Notes under the pieces: model-generated
The model's database searches: none
What the model was told of the DNA's origin: nothing
Seen by the model: only the letters and a program-made list of their open reading frames with translations
Position numbers and translations under genes: made by a program
Assembly: GCA_036541255.1 (NCBI GenBank)
Contig: JAZHDD010000048.1
Location: forward strand, 111,322 to 175,321
Direction of reading: 5' to 3'
Length of the DNA stretch: 64,000 bases
Source: Paucidesulfovibrio sp036541255
GTDB taxonomy: Bacteria; Desulfobacterota; Desulfovibrionia; Desulfovibrionales; Desulfovibrionaceae
In this document: piece by piece, positions 25,837 to 34,780 of the stretch
Layout of the letters: each line of letters opens with the position of its first letter
Numbering within the stretch: position 1 is the stretch's first letter

Positions 25837-27642
25837 TCAAGCCTGGGCCAGGGTGAAGGAGAAGACGGCACCGATGCCGTCGGCGGGGCGCTCGACCCAG
25901 ATGCGCCCTCCGTAGTTTTCCACGATCTGTCTGCAGATGGCCAAACCGAGTCCGGCGCCTCCGCGACCGTCAATGGCGTTGGGATCGCCTCGGAAAAAAC
26001 GTTCGAAAACCTTGTCTTCCAGACCGGTGGGAATACCGGGGCCCCTGTCGCGCAGGGAAAAACGGATTTCGCCGTGTCTGCGATCGGCCTGGATGTGGAT
26101 TTCGCCGCCGTCGCTGCCGTAAGCCACGGCATTGGCAAGCAGATTGTGAAAGACATGCAACAGGCCTTCCGCCTCGGCGCGGACCAGCAAGGCCCCTTCA
26201 GGCAGATCCGCGGCGATGCGCACGCCAGCCTCGGCCGCACGCGGTGTCAGGTCCATGAGCGCGCTGTCGAGTACTTGCCGGGCATCCACCACGGCGGGTC
26301 CGTCCACGCTCCGGGCAGCTTGCTCGGAACGGGCCAGCTTGAGCATGCTGGTCAGCACGCCGTCCATATGATCTGCGTTGCGCTGGATGGTGCGCAGGAA
26401 TTTGGTGGCGGCCTCGGGGTTCTCGGGCGGGGCGTCGAGCAGGGTCTCTGCATAGCCCTTGATGCTTGTGAGCGGGGTGCGCAATTGATGCGAGGCGTTG
26501 GCCACGAAATCGCGCAGGGCGCGTTCATGGGCCACCTCGGCGGTCACGTCGCGGAAAACCAGGATCAGCTTGCGGTCGCCATTGTGGCCGGTAAAGGGCA
26601 CCACGGACACGTCCAGGTGTTGGGATTCATCGACACAGACGCGGACCTGTTCGCCGCGGTCCGCTGAAGGGACAGGAGCACTGCCTGGGTCGCTGCGGTG
26701 GCGTCTCCGGTCGCAGGCGTCCTGCACCTCCAGGGGCAAGCCCGCCTCCAACGGGGTGCGGTCCATGGCCTCGGCCACCTGGGGATGCATGGCTTCCAGG
26801 GCACGGTTGAAGGACTCGATGCGGCCTCGTTCGTCCAGCACCAATACGCCTTCGCTCATGCCCTGGAACATGGCGCGCAACCGGCCCCCTTGTTCCTCGA
26901 TGGTGCCGACATGGCGTTCGATGCGCCGGGCCATGGCGTTGACCGCCTCGGCCAGCGGCTTGAACTCGCGTCCCGGTATCTCGCGGATGCGGTGCGAAAA
27001 GTCGCCGTTGCCCATTTCCCGGGCCATGTCGGTAAAGGCGCCGATGGAGCGGCCCACGTTGCGGATGCCCATGAGCAGCAATATGCCGCTTACGGCCAGA
27101 GCCAGTCCCATGGTCCAGAGAGCCCGGGTGAGCATGGAAGAAAGGCGTTCCTGGAGATCGGAAAAGGGCACGGCCAGCCGCAGCACCCCGCGGGGCAGGC
27201 CGCTCACCGGGGGCAGCTGGGTGGCGGCGTAAAGCATTTCCCTGTCCAGGGTTTCACTGTGGCGGCGGCTGGTGCTGATGGCGTTGACGTCGGCGTGCTG
27301 TATTTCCGGGCGGGTGGAGTGGTCCTGGAGGCTGTCGAGGCGGTCAAGCGGGACCATGGAATCCGCAAGGACTTTGCCTTCGGCCACAAAGGTCACGCGG
27401 ATTTCCAGCCTCTTGCCCAGTTCCTTGATCCAGGCGTCGAAATCCTGCCGGGCCGCGAATGGACCGTGGTTGACCAGGAGCCATTTGACCGTGTCCAGTT
27501 CTCGCTCGGCGCGATGCGTGGCTTCCCGAACCACCTCTTCCTGGGCTTCCTGGGCGGAGACAAGGAAAAGAGCGAGCAATGCTGCTGCAAGTATGCACCA
27601 AGCCCAGATCAGCATGCGGGTCAGGACGGATCGGGTTCGCAT
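25837..27642 (-). CDS. PhoR-like membrane sensor histidine kinase
   Basis: 601 residues. Membrane segments at about 9-30 and 175-192 flank a periplasmic sensor. HAMP follows (RNVGRSIGAFTDMAREM), then a PAS domain (GGRLRAMFQGMSEGVLVLDERGRI), HisKA with phospho-accepting His in NASHQLRTPLTSIKGY, N box HNLLANAVAYG, and G boxes DRGPGIP and GGAGLGLAI. This is the PhoR/PhoQ-like layout. No response regulator adjoins it, although the downstream phosphate transporter suggests it works in phosphate signalling. A gap in the PAS core carries an arginine/aspartate-rich low-complexity insert (DRRRHRSDPGS). Confidence 0.88.
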   Translation of the reverse strand: MRTRSVLTRMLIWAWCILAAALLALFLVSAQEAQEEVVREATHRAERELDTVKWLLVNHGPFAARQDFDAWIKELGKRLEIRVTFVAEGKVLADSMVPLDRLDSLQDHSTRPEIQHADVNAISTSRRHSETLDREMLYAATQLPPVSGLPRGVLRLAVPFSDLQERLSSMLTRALWTMGLALAVSGILLLMGIRNVGRSIGAFTDMAREMGNGDFSHRIREIPGREFKPLAEAVNAMARRIERHVGTIEEQGGRLRAMFQGMSEGVLVLDERGRIESFNRALEAMHPQVAEAMDRTPLEAGLPLEVQDACDRRRHRSDPGSAPVPSADRGEQVRVCVDESQHLDVSVVPFTGHNGDRKLILVFRDVTAEVAHERALRDFVANASHQLRTPLTSIKGYAETLLDAPPENPEAATKFLRTIQRNADHMDGVLTSMLKLARSEQAARSVDGPAVVDARQVLDSALMDLTPRAAEAGVRIAADLPEGALLVRAEAEGLLHVFHNLLANAVAYGSDGGEIHIQADRRHGEIRFSLRDRGPGIPTGLEDKVFERFFRGDPNAIDGRGGAGLGLAICRQIVENYGGRIWVERPADGIGAVFSFTLAQA

Positions 27643-27700
27643 TTTCGCTCCTCGGTCGTTGCGAACATGCCCTTACGGGATTTTTTGCTCGCGCGAAAGG

Positions 27701-27733
27701 CTGTAACATGTTTGTCATCAAAACGTAACATGA
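27701..27733. promoter_or_regulatory. Pho-box-like triple 11-bp direct repeat
   Basis: Three consecutive 11-base units CTGTAACATGT, TTGTCATCAAA and ACGTAACATGA have aligned seven-base cores (TGTAACA, TGTCATC, CGTAACA) with four-base spacers, as in PhoB boxes. They lie 59-91 bases upstream of the kinase gene that heads the phosphate operon, though the consensus reads better on the plus strand. Confidence 0.45.
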
Positions 27734-27890
27734 CCCCATTCTTCCTTGCCAACAAAAAAAGTCCCGCTATTGCGGTGACTTTGTCGCTCTGTCGAAACAA
27801 GAGTACGCTGGGAGAACGGCCGTGGGCCATCCTGGGCACGCTGTACAGTCCATCCAATAACGATGGCCGATTTTGCGTTCACGGGAAAAA

Positions 27891-27918
27891 AAAGGACGGA
27901 GCACATGGTCCGTCCTTT
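27891..27918 (-). terminator. Rho-independent terminator after the 67-residue protein gene
   Basis: AAAGGACGGA/TCCGTCCTTT arms with an eight-base loop, followed on the minus strand by a T run. It ends the hldD-lptD-mutL-alr operon. Confidence 0.85.
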
Positions 27919-27955
27919 CTGCGTCCCGAAGACGCGTGCAGCCCGGGCAAAGAGG

Positions 27956-28159
27956 CTAGAGGCCCCGCATGCAGGCGTAGAGATCTTCGGAAACCTCGAC
28001 CCGCACGATGCCGTTTTCGCTGATGACCCGCACGTTGCGTTCGGGAATCAACGCCATGTCGTCGGCGATCTCTTCCCAGCGGCCCTGCAGGTTTTCCGGG
28101 GTAAGTCCCTCGTGTTCCATTTCATGAAGCGGATAACTTTCGGCGACGACCCATTCCAT
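27956..28159 (-). CDS. Conserved-looking small protein, function unknown
   Basis: 67 residues with an AAGGAGG ribosome site nine bases before the ATG. It is acidic and has no signal peptide, membrane segment or cysteine pair. It lies 32 bases after alr and before the operon terminator, so it is expressed with alr and mutL. The clean start signal, terminator position and codon use support a real gene. I do not recognise its family. Confidence 0.7.
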   Translation of the reverse strand: MEWVVAESYPLHEMEHEGLTPENLQGRWEEIADDMALIPERNVRVISENGIVRVEVSEDLYACMRGL

Positions 28160-28191
28160 GGCGTCCTCCTTGTGGCACGTTGTTGTTGAAA

Positions 28192-29325
28192 TCAGACGAA
28201 TTCCTTTTTGTTCATCCCGAGCAGGCAGAAGACCTCATAAGTGATGGTGCCCCACCATTCGCTCAGTTCTTCGGCGGAGACGTGGCCCGGGGCCTTGCCG
28301 CCCAGCAGAAAAATGTCGTCCCCGACCTGGACGCTCTGACCGGTCGAGTCCAGGCCGCTGACGTCCACGGCCGTGAGCTGCATGCAGACCCGGCCGAGAA
28401 TGGGCACGCGGACTCCGTGCAGGCACATGAAGCCCTTGCCGGACAGACCGCGCGAATAAGCATCGGCATAGCCGACAGCGACGATGGCCACGACCATGTC
28501 CCTCTCGGCAGTGTATGTGCAGCCGTAGCTCACGCTTTGGCCCTTGCGCAGCGGATGGACCTCCAGCACCTTGGTGCTGACCTCCATGGCCGGGCGCAGG
28601 CCCGCGCCCAAAGCTTCCCTGGGCGTGCCGTGGAAGGGATTGGCTCCGTAGAGGGCGATGCCGGCCCGTTGCCCCTGGTGATGCACGGCGCTGTGGGCCA
28701 GGATTCCCGCGGAGTTGGCCAGGTTGGCCTCCAGCTCCAGGCCACCCTGGGCCAGAGCTTCCAGGATGGCCTGAAAGATCGCGCCCTGTTCCTCGACATA
28801 GTCTTCCCGGCCGATCACATCGGCTGTGGCCAGATGCGAGCTGGCCATGACCGGTTTGATCCGGGGTTCGGCGGACAGGACTTTGAGCAGCCAGGGCACG
28901 TCCGAGAGTTGGAAGCCCAGGCGGGCCATGCCCGTATCGAATTTGAGGCTGATTTCAGCGGTGCCGCCCTCCTGCTCCGCTGTCGTGCAGAGCCGGGCCA
29001 ATTGTTCCCAGTTGCCGATAAAGGGTACGATGTCGTGCTTGCAGACCGCGGTATATTCCCAGGAGTCCACAGGGCCGAGCAGGGCCAGGATGCGTTTTGC
29101 ACAGCCGGATTCCCGAAGGGCCACGGCTTCGTCCACCGTGCCCACGGCAAAGGTTTCAGCGCCTTCTTCCTCCAGAGCCCGGGCCACTGGAATCAAGCCA
29201 TGGCCGTAGGCGTCGGCCTTGATCACGGCAAAGGCGTTGCCGCTTCGTTCGTTGAGCAGGCGATAATTAGCGCGGATGGCGTCCAGGTCGACCCGGACGA
29301 GAAGTTTGTTGTGCTGGATGGTCAT
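28192..29325 (-). CDS. alr: Alanine racemase
   Basis: 377 residues from ATG 29325. The PLP-binding lysine is Lys36 in VIKADAYGHG; the second catalytic tyrosine region SYGCTYTA and the C-terminal GRVCMQLTAVDV are present. It interconverts L- and D-alanine for peptidoglycan. A GTG at 29337 would overlap the mutL stop by four bases and add MNPL; neither start has a strong ribosome site, so coupling to mutL is probable. The Arg normally found in the SYGRTW loop is Cys here. Confidence 0.9.
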   Translation of the reverse strand: MTIQHNKLLVRVDLDAIRANYRLLNERSGNAFAVIKADAYGHGLIPVARALEEEGAETFAVGTVDEAVALRESGCAKRILALLGPVDSWEYTAVCKHDIVPFIGNWEQLARLCTTAEQEGGTAEISLKFDTGMARLGFQLSDVPWLLKVLSAEPRIKPVMASSHLATADVIGREDYVEEQGAIFQAILEALAQGGLELEANLANSAGILAHSAVHHQGQRAGIALYGANPFHGTPREALGAGLRPAMEVSTKVLEVHPLRKGQSVSYGCTYTAERDMVVAIVAVGYADAYSRGLSGKGFMCLHGVRVPILGRVCMQLTAVDVSGLDSTGQSVQVGDDIFLLGGKAPGHVSAEELSEWWGTITYEVFCLLGMNKKEFV

Positions 29326-29333
29326 GAGCGGAT

Positions 29334-31157
29334 TCACTTTCGTTTGAACAGTTTTTCCAAGTCGGCAGGGTTCCAGCGCAGGACCACGGGTCTGCCGTGC
29401 GGGCAGTATTCCCTGTTCGGGCAGCGGAGCCAGGAGTCCAATAATGCCATTGCCTCGTCCAGCGCCAGTGATTGACCGGCCTTGATGGCCGACTTGCAGG
29501 AAAGCATGGTCCAGAGATCCTCCAGAGAGCCAGCCTGCGAGTTCAGGGCGGCCCGAAGGTACTCCTTTGCCTGAGCGCTGTCGAGCGTCGGCGGGATGCC
29601 CCGCAGAAGCACTCCGGTGGCTTGACGTTCAAGCCGGAAACCGCTCTGGCGCAACGCTTCCCAGAGCTGGTCCAGGCGCTCGGATTCGCTCTGGTGCAGG
29701 GGCAGTTCCAGGGCCAGGGCCAGGGGTTGGGAATGTCCTTTGGTGCGCTCGCGGCGCATGGCTTCCAGGATAACTCGCTCATGGGCCGCGTGCTGGTCCA
29801 CCAGAAGCAGGTCGCGTCCCTGGCGCAGCACAAGATACGTGTCGGCCACCTGCCCCAGGTAGGCCAGTCCGCCCACGGTACGGGGTTCGGCCGCGGGAGG
29901 CGTGGGCGTATCATATCCTTGGAAGCTGTCGATTGTGTCGCGGCCTGGCTGATCAGGGGGCATGTGTCGGCTCGGGCCGAGCGGGAGCTGATTTTCGCGC
30001 GGGCCGCGTTGGAACTCCCGGTAGCCTGCGAATTTACCCGCCACAGGCTCGCGCACCAGAAAAAAGTCGTTTGCCCTGCCGCTGGCCTGCGCCGAAGGGA
30101 AGGAGGGGGGCAGGTCCTGCCCGGTCCGGCCTGCGTCCATGGCCTGATCCGCGAGCACGCCGGAACGGTCCAGGGTGCGGCGCAATGCGGAACGCATGGC
30201 CGTGAACACGGCGGACTCCTCGGCGAAGCGGACTTCGAGTTTGGCCGGGTGCACGTTCACATCCACCATTTCCGGGGGCAGTTCCAGGAACAGGGCGGCC
30301 TGGGGAAATTCCTTGGAAAGCAGGCGGCCCGCATAGGCCTGGCGCAGGGCCGAGAGCAGCAGTTTGTCCCGTACGGGTCTGCCGTCGACCCAGAACAGGA
30401 TGCGATCGCCCCGGGCCTGGGCCGTGCCCGGCCCGCCCGCCAGCCCGTGGATGCGCATGGGGCCGATTTCCGCGTCCACGTCCAGCATGTGCTCCATGAC
30501 CGCCGGCGGCCAGAATGCGGCCAACCGGTCACGCAGGCTTTGGCCTGCCGGGAGGTTGAGCACCTCGCGGCCATTCAGGGAAAGCGTGAAGCGCACATCG
30601 GGCCGGGCCAGGGCCGTGCGCATGATGGCGTCCTGGCAGCGCCGGGCCTCGGTGCTTTCGGTCTTGAGAAATTTGAGCCGGGCCGGGACATTGCCGAAGA
30701 GGTCGCGGACCTCCACGAGCGTACCTTGATCCAAGGCTGCAGGCGCGGATTCCGCCACCTCCCCGCAATCCACGCGGACCTGCCAGGCGCTGTCCGCACC
30801 CAGGGCGCGGGAGGCCATGCTCAGGCGCGAGACAGAGGCGATGCTGGGCAGGGCTTCGCCCCGGAAGCCGAAGGAGCGGATTTTTTCCAGATCGTCCAGA
30901 GTGGAAATCTTGCTGGTGGCGTGGCGGGTCACTGCCAGCTCCAATTCTTCCGAAGCAATACCGTAACCGTCGTCGCGCACGGCGATGAGACCGGTGCCGC
31001 CGCGTTCAATGCGGATGTCGATGCGTCCGGCCCCGGCGTCCAGGCTGTTTTCCACCAGTTCCTTGACCACGCTGGAGGGACGTTCCACCACTTCGCCGGC
31101 AGCGATTTGGTGCATCAGGGCCTGGGGCAGGATGCGTATGGGGCGGGGACCGGACAT
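29334..31157 (-). CDS. mutL: DNA mismatch repair protein MutL
   Basis: 607 residues. The GHKL ATPase domain carries IAAGEVVERPSSVVKELVENSLDAGA, DDGYGI and TSKI/GFRGEALPSIASV. A variable proline-rich linker follows, then the C-terminal domain with the endonuclease motif DQHAAHERVILE near residue 450 and a zinc-type CPNREYCPHGRP near the end. It is therefore a nicking-competent MutL, expected in a bacterium lacking MutH. The stop precedes the alr start by a few bases and its start follows the lptD stop by one base. Confidence 0.94.
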   Translation of the reverse strand: MSGPRPIRILPQALMHQIAAGEVVERPSSVVKELVENSLDAGAGRIDIRIERGGTGLIAVRDDGYGIASEELELAVTRHATSKISTLDDLEKIRSFGFRGEALPSIASVSRLSMASRALGADSAWQVRVDCGEVAESAPAALDQGTLVEVRDLFGNVPARLKFLKTESTEARRCQDAIMRTALARPDVRFTLSLNGREVLNLPAGQSLRDRLAAFWPPAVMEHMLDVDAEIGPMRIHGLAGGPGTAQARGDRILFWVDGRPVRDKLLLSALRQAYAGRLLSKEFPQAALFLELPPEMVDVNVHPAKLEVRFAEESAVFTAMRSALRRTLDRSGVLADQAMDAGRTGQDLPPSFPSAQASGRANDFFLVREPVAGKFAGYREFQRGPRENQLPLGPSRHMPPDQPGRDTIDSFQGYDTPTPPAAEPRTVGGLAYLGQVADTYLVLRQGRDLLLVDQHAAHERVILEAMRRERTKGHSQPLALALELPLHQSESERLDQLWEALRQSGFRLERQATGVLLRGIPPTLDSAQAKEYLRAALNSQAGSLEDLWTMLSCKSAIKAGQSLALDEAMALLDSWLRCPNREYCPHGRPVVLRWNPADLEKLFKRK

Positions 31158-31158
31158 C

Positions 31159-33555
31159 TTAAAACTTCATGATGTTGAAGTGCAGGCCCACGCGGCTGTC
31201 CTCTTCGCTGCGGGTGAACTGAAGGCCCAGATCGTAACATTCGCCTTGCCACATGAGCCGCACCGTCTTTTCCAGGTCCGTGCCGGAATTGAGGTCGGTG
31301 CGGTATTCAAGGCCCAGGACCAGGTTCTGCATGACGTAGAAGTTGCCGCCGAGATGCAGGACCTGCATGGTGTTTTCCCGCCGCCGGTTGTACTCGTCCA
31401 CCTTGTCCAGGAAATCGTAGGCGAAGAACACGTCGCCCACGCCTTCGTAGGTGTAGCGGATCATGTGCTCATGTTCCGTGACCCTGGCCATGTAGGGCGA
31501 GTACCAGGTCTTGGAGCTCAGTTCCAGTCCGGCCAGAGGCTGGAGCACGATCTCGGCCAGCACGTCCGAGAAGGGCCGGCGTTCATAGCTGTTCAGCTCG
31601 TCCATGCGCGTCGCTTCCAGCCGGTCGTAACTTTGGGCCAGGCGGAAGCGGGCAAAGTCCAGGTAGTCGCTTTCCACCACGGGAGTGCTCCCGTCCGGTC
31701 CCAGGGTCACGTATTCCCGCTTGCGGTCGAGCACGTTGGTCAGGGAGTAGCTGACCCGATTTTCGCCGAAGACGCGGTCGCGCTCGTCGAAATACGGCAG
31801 GTCGGACTGGCCGGTCTTGCGGGGAATGTAGTTGTAGTCCACGCGGGGCACGATGCTGTGCTTGATATCGGTCCAGCGCTCCTCGTCCAGGTTGTCCTCT
31901 GAAAGCGCCAGGGGCGGGCTGTCCAGGCTGTACGTGCGGTAGAGCTCGGAAAAGAGCGAAACGCCGGCTTCCACGGTCAGGCTCATGGGCGTGTCGTCTT
32001 CGGAGGTGTGGTTGCCCTCGACCTGCCCGTTGGCCAGGGTGGTGTTGCCGTTGGTTTCCCAGTCGTCCACATTATAGAACGTGCCGCGTGCGCCGATGTG
32101 CGGGATGACGGTCAGCGCCGTGGTGTGCAGCGGCAGGCTCAGGGTGGGGCGCAGGTCCAGGCGGTGGCCCGTGGTGCCCTTTTCGCGGGTGAAATAGTCG
32201 TATTTGGCCTGGGCTTCCAGCTCCAGCGGGGTGCTGCCCACGGTGTCCTTGAACAGGAAGGCGTCAAGTTCGGGCAGGCGTTGCAGGGAAGGGTCTTGCG
32301 AAGCCTTGTTGTTGCCGTTCATGTACGCGGGATTCTGGTTGTATTCGAGTTTTGCGGCCAGTCCGAAACTGTCGTAATCGCGGGCCAGCATGGCTTTGCT
32401 GGTGCGCGTCTCGTCATCCAGCTTGTTGATGTCGCGGCCGAACTCGTCGAGCATTTCGTCGCGGCTGGTCTGATAGCCGTTGGCTCCACGGTTGAATTCG
32501 CGCAGGTAATCGTGGTCCGAGACAAGGTCCAAGTCCACCATGGTCCGCCAGGCAGGTGTGCCCAGATAGCCGTTGAACTTGCTGCGCAGCCACCAGCGGC
32601 TGCGGTTGGAGCGCAACAGGTCGTCGTCGTCCACATAGCCCGGCTCGTCGTCCATGTCCTTGTAGACCACGGCGTCGTGCAGCCAGTCGAAACGCCAATA
32701 TCCCTTGGTGTGGGCATCGTTGGCGTGGCGTAGTTCCAGCCCCTGCATATAACCGCGGTTGGACATGAAATTCTGGTAGAACGTCGCGTCCACCTCGTCG
32801 TTGATGACCCAGTAGTAGGGCAGGTTCACGGTGATGCCGAAGCGGGAGCTGTTGCTCAGTTCTGGCATGAGAAAGCCGCTCTGGCGCTTGCCGCCGCCCG
32901 TGGGGAGCTTCATGTAGGGCAGATAGGCGATGGGCGTGTCCCGGACGCGGAAGGTCGTGTGCCAGAGCTTGGCATAGCCGTCCAGAGTGATGTCTCCCTC
33001 TTCCGCATGGATGGACCAGGCCGGAGTGGCGCCGCTGCAGGTCGTGACCTTGGCCTCCTTGAAGGTGTAGCTCGCGCCGCTGTACTTCCGGATGTAGGAG
33101 GACTCGAAATACATGTGGGGCTTGACCAGGAAGACTTTGCCGTCCTTGAGCCAGCCCTCTTTCTTGTTCAGATCGAATTCGGCCTCGGAGGCCTCCATGA
33201 AGTCCCCTTCCCACATGGCCCGGACATTGCCGCGCAGGAGCACCCAGCCCGTGTCGCGGTAGTAGCGGGCGAAATCCGCGCGCAAGGTGTTTTTTCCGTT
33301 GGTGAAGGTGGCGTTGCCCTCGGCCTCGACGTAGTCGCTGTCGTGCTCGGCCGCGATGCGGTCGGCCGTGAAGGTCCATTTGCCTTCTTCCTCGGAGGCG
33401 GGGGCGGTGGTGTCCAGCGTCAGATCCTGGTCCGAGGCATAGCGCCGCTCCTGGCTCAGGGGCGCTCGTTCTCCGAACAGCATCCAGGGCTGTCCGGCAA
33501 CAAGGCATACCAGAGCAAGAAGGCTGACGAATATGGGGACCAGGCGATGCTTCAA
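31159..33555 (-). CDS. lptD: LptD outer-membrane LPS assembly protein
   Basis: 798 residues with an N-terminal signal (MKHRLVPIFVSLLALVCLVAGQ). An OstA-like periplasmic domain (about 60-170; FTADRIAAEHDSDYVEAEGNATF) is followed by the LptD beta-barrel domain with alternating amphipathic strands and the typical TPIAYLPYMKLP segment. It inserts lipopolysaccharide into the outer leaflet with LptE. Only two cysteines remain in the mature region, so the four-cysteine disulfide pattern of E. coli is absent. Upstream hldD provides the heptose precursor, fitting one LPS-related transcript. Confidence 0.92.
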   Translation of the reverse strand: MKHRLVPIFVSLLALVCLVAGQPWMLFGERAPLSQERRYASDQDLTLDTTAPASEEEGKWTFTADRIAAEHDSDYVEAEGNATFTNGKNTLRADFARYYRDTGWVLLRGNVRAMWEGDFMEASEAEFDLNKKEGWLKDGKVFLVKPHMYFESSYIRKYSGASYTFKEAKVTTCSGATPAWSIHAEEGDITLDGYAKLWHTTFRVRDTPIAYLPYMKLPTGGGKRQSGFLMPELSNSSRFGITVNLPYYWVINDEVDATFYQNFMSNRGYMQGLELRHANDAHTKGYWRFDWLHDAVVYKDMDDEPGYVDDDDLLRSNRSRWWLRSKFNGYLGTPAWRTMVDLDLVSDHDYLREFNRGANGYQTSRDEMLDEFGRDINKLDDETRTSKAMLARDYDSFGLAAKLEYNQNPAYMNGNNKASQDPSLQRLPELDAFLFKDTVGSTPLELEAQAKYDYFTREKGTTGHRLDLRPTLSLPLHTTALTVIPHIGARGTFYNVDDWETNGNTTLANGQVEGNHTSEDDTPMSLTVEAGVSLFSELYRTYSLDSPPLALSEDNLDEERWTDIKHSIVPRVDYNYIPRKTGQSDLPYFDERDRVFGENRVSYSLTNVLDRKREYVTLGPDGSTPVVESDYLDFARFRLAQSYDRLEATRMDELNSYERRPFSDVLAEIVLQPLAGLELSSKTWYSPYMARVTEHEHMIRYTYEGVGDVFFAYDFLDKVDEYNRRRENTMQVLHLGGNFYVMQNLVLGLEYRTDLNSGTDLEKTVRLMWQGECYDLGLQFTRSEEDSRVGLHFNIMKF

Positions 33556-33564
33556 GCCGGACCT

Positions 33565-34542
33565 CTAGCTTTTCAGATAGATATCGTCCCTGGCCAGATA
33601 ACTCTTTACGTAGTCGGCAACGCCGTCCTCCAGGGAGGTGAAGGGGGCGTCGTATCCGGCACTGCGCAGCTTGCCCATCTCCGCCTGCGTGAAATACTGG
33701 TATTTTTCACGGATGGATTCGGGCATCTCGATGAATTCGATGTCGGGCTTGACGCCCATGGCCGCGAACACGGCGTGGGCCAAGTCGGTCCAGGCCCGGG
33801 CCTGGCCCGTGCCGACATTGAAGATGCCGCCCACCTCGGGATGCTCGAGCAGCCACCACATCACGTCCACGCAATCCTTGACGTAGATGAAGTCGCGGCG
33901 CTGGCCGCCGTGCGGGTATTCGGGGCGGTAGGACTTGAAGAGCTTCATCTTGCCGGTCTCGGCAATCTGTTTGTGGGCCTTGCAGATCACGCTCTTCATA
34001 TCGCCCTTGTGGTATTCGTTGGGGCCGTAGACATTGAAGAATTTGAGGCTGGCCAGCCGGTCCGCAATGCCGCCCTTGAGCGCCCAGAGATCGAAGAGCT
34101 GCTTGGAGTAGCCGTACATGTTCAATGGACGGAGGCGTCCCACGCCCTCATGGTCGTCGTCAAAACCGTGTCTGCCGTCGCCATAGGTCGCGGCCGAGGA
34201 GGCATTGACGAAACGGACGGAATGGCGCAGGCAGAAACGGCAGAGCATCTGCGTGTACCGGTAGTTGTTTTCCATCAGGAAATCGGCGTTCAGCTCCGTG
34301 GTGGAGGAGCAGGCGCCCATGTGGATCACTCCCTGGGTCTCGAAGGGGTCCTCTCCCTCCAGGAGGTATTTATAAAATTCATCCCGGTGCAGATAATCCT
34401 CGTAGCGCAGGCCCACAAGGTTCTGCCATTTCTCGCTGGTGGAAAGATTATCCACCACCAGGATGTCGTCGATGCCCATTTGGTTCAGCTTCCAGATCAT
34501 GGCACTGCCGATGAATCCTGCGCCGCCCGTGACGATATACAT
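33565..34542 (-). CDS. hldD: ADP-L-glycero-D-manno-heptose 6-epimerase
   Basis: 325 residues from the ATG at 34542 behind GGAGGAAT. Rossmann TGGAGFIGS (5-13), the HldD signature GACSSTTE, catalytic YGYSK, ASSAATYGDG and FNVYGPNEYHKGDMKSV are all present, matching the E. coli enzyme closely. It converts the D,D-heptose nucleotide to the L,D form used in the LPS core. It heads the operon hldD-lptD-mutL-alr and is nine bases from lptD. The promoter should be in 34543-34700, opposite the VWA-OmpA gene. Confidence 0.93.
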   Translation of the reverse strand: MYIVTGGAGFIGSAMIWKLNQMGIDDILVVDNLSTSEKWQNLVGLRYEDYLHRDEFYKYLLEGEDPFETQGVIHMGACSSTTELNADFLMENNYRYTQMLCRFCLRHSVRFVNASSAATYGDGRHGFDDDHEGVGRLRPLNMYGYSKQLFDLWALKGGIADRLASLKFFNVYGPNEYHKGDMKSVICKAHKQIAETGKMKLFKSYRPEYPHGGQRRDFIYVKDCVDVMWWLLEHPEVGGIFNVGTGQARAWTDLAHAVFAAMGVKPDIEFIEMPESIREKYQYFTQAEMGKLRSAGYDAPFTSLEDGVADYVKSYLARDDIYLKS

Positions 34543-34780
34543 CCGGTATTCCTCCGGCTTCTGGTTTTGCATGGCAAGGAGCGGTCTGTGCCGCTTGTCT
34601 CAGTCAGGTTTCTTACGTGGTTACGGCCCGGGAGGCAACCTTGGGCATTGGGAAGCTATGGATATTTTACAGAATGCGTCTTGCCTATAACTTCAGGATG
34701 GGGTAAAGCTCAAAGTGAGGTTATTCCGTACCAGTTCGATTGAATGTAATCTACATAACTTAAGATCAAGGAGCAAAGCT

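Larger units (their letters stand above)
27643..27955. other. Intergenic region with Pho-box-like repeats and a terminator
   Basis: This 313-base gap holds the 11-bp repeats at 27701-27733, which lie upstream of the sensor kinase gene, and the terminator of the hldD-to-small-protein operon at 27891-27918. No credible coding frame was found. The stretch 27735-27885 shows nothing I can assign. Confidence 0.5.
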
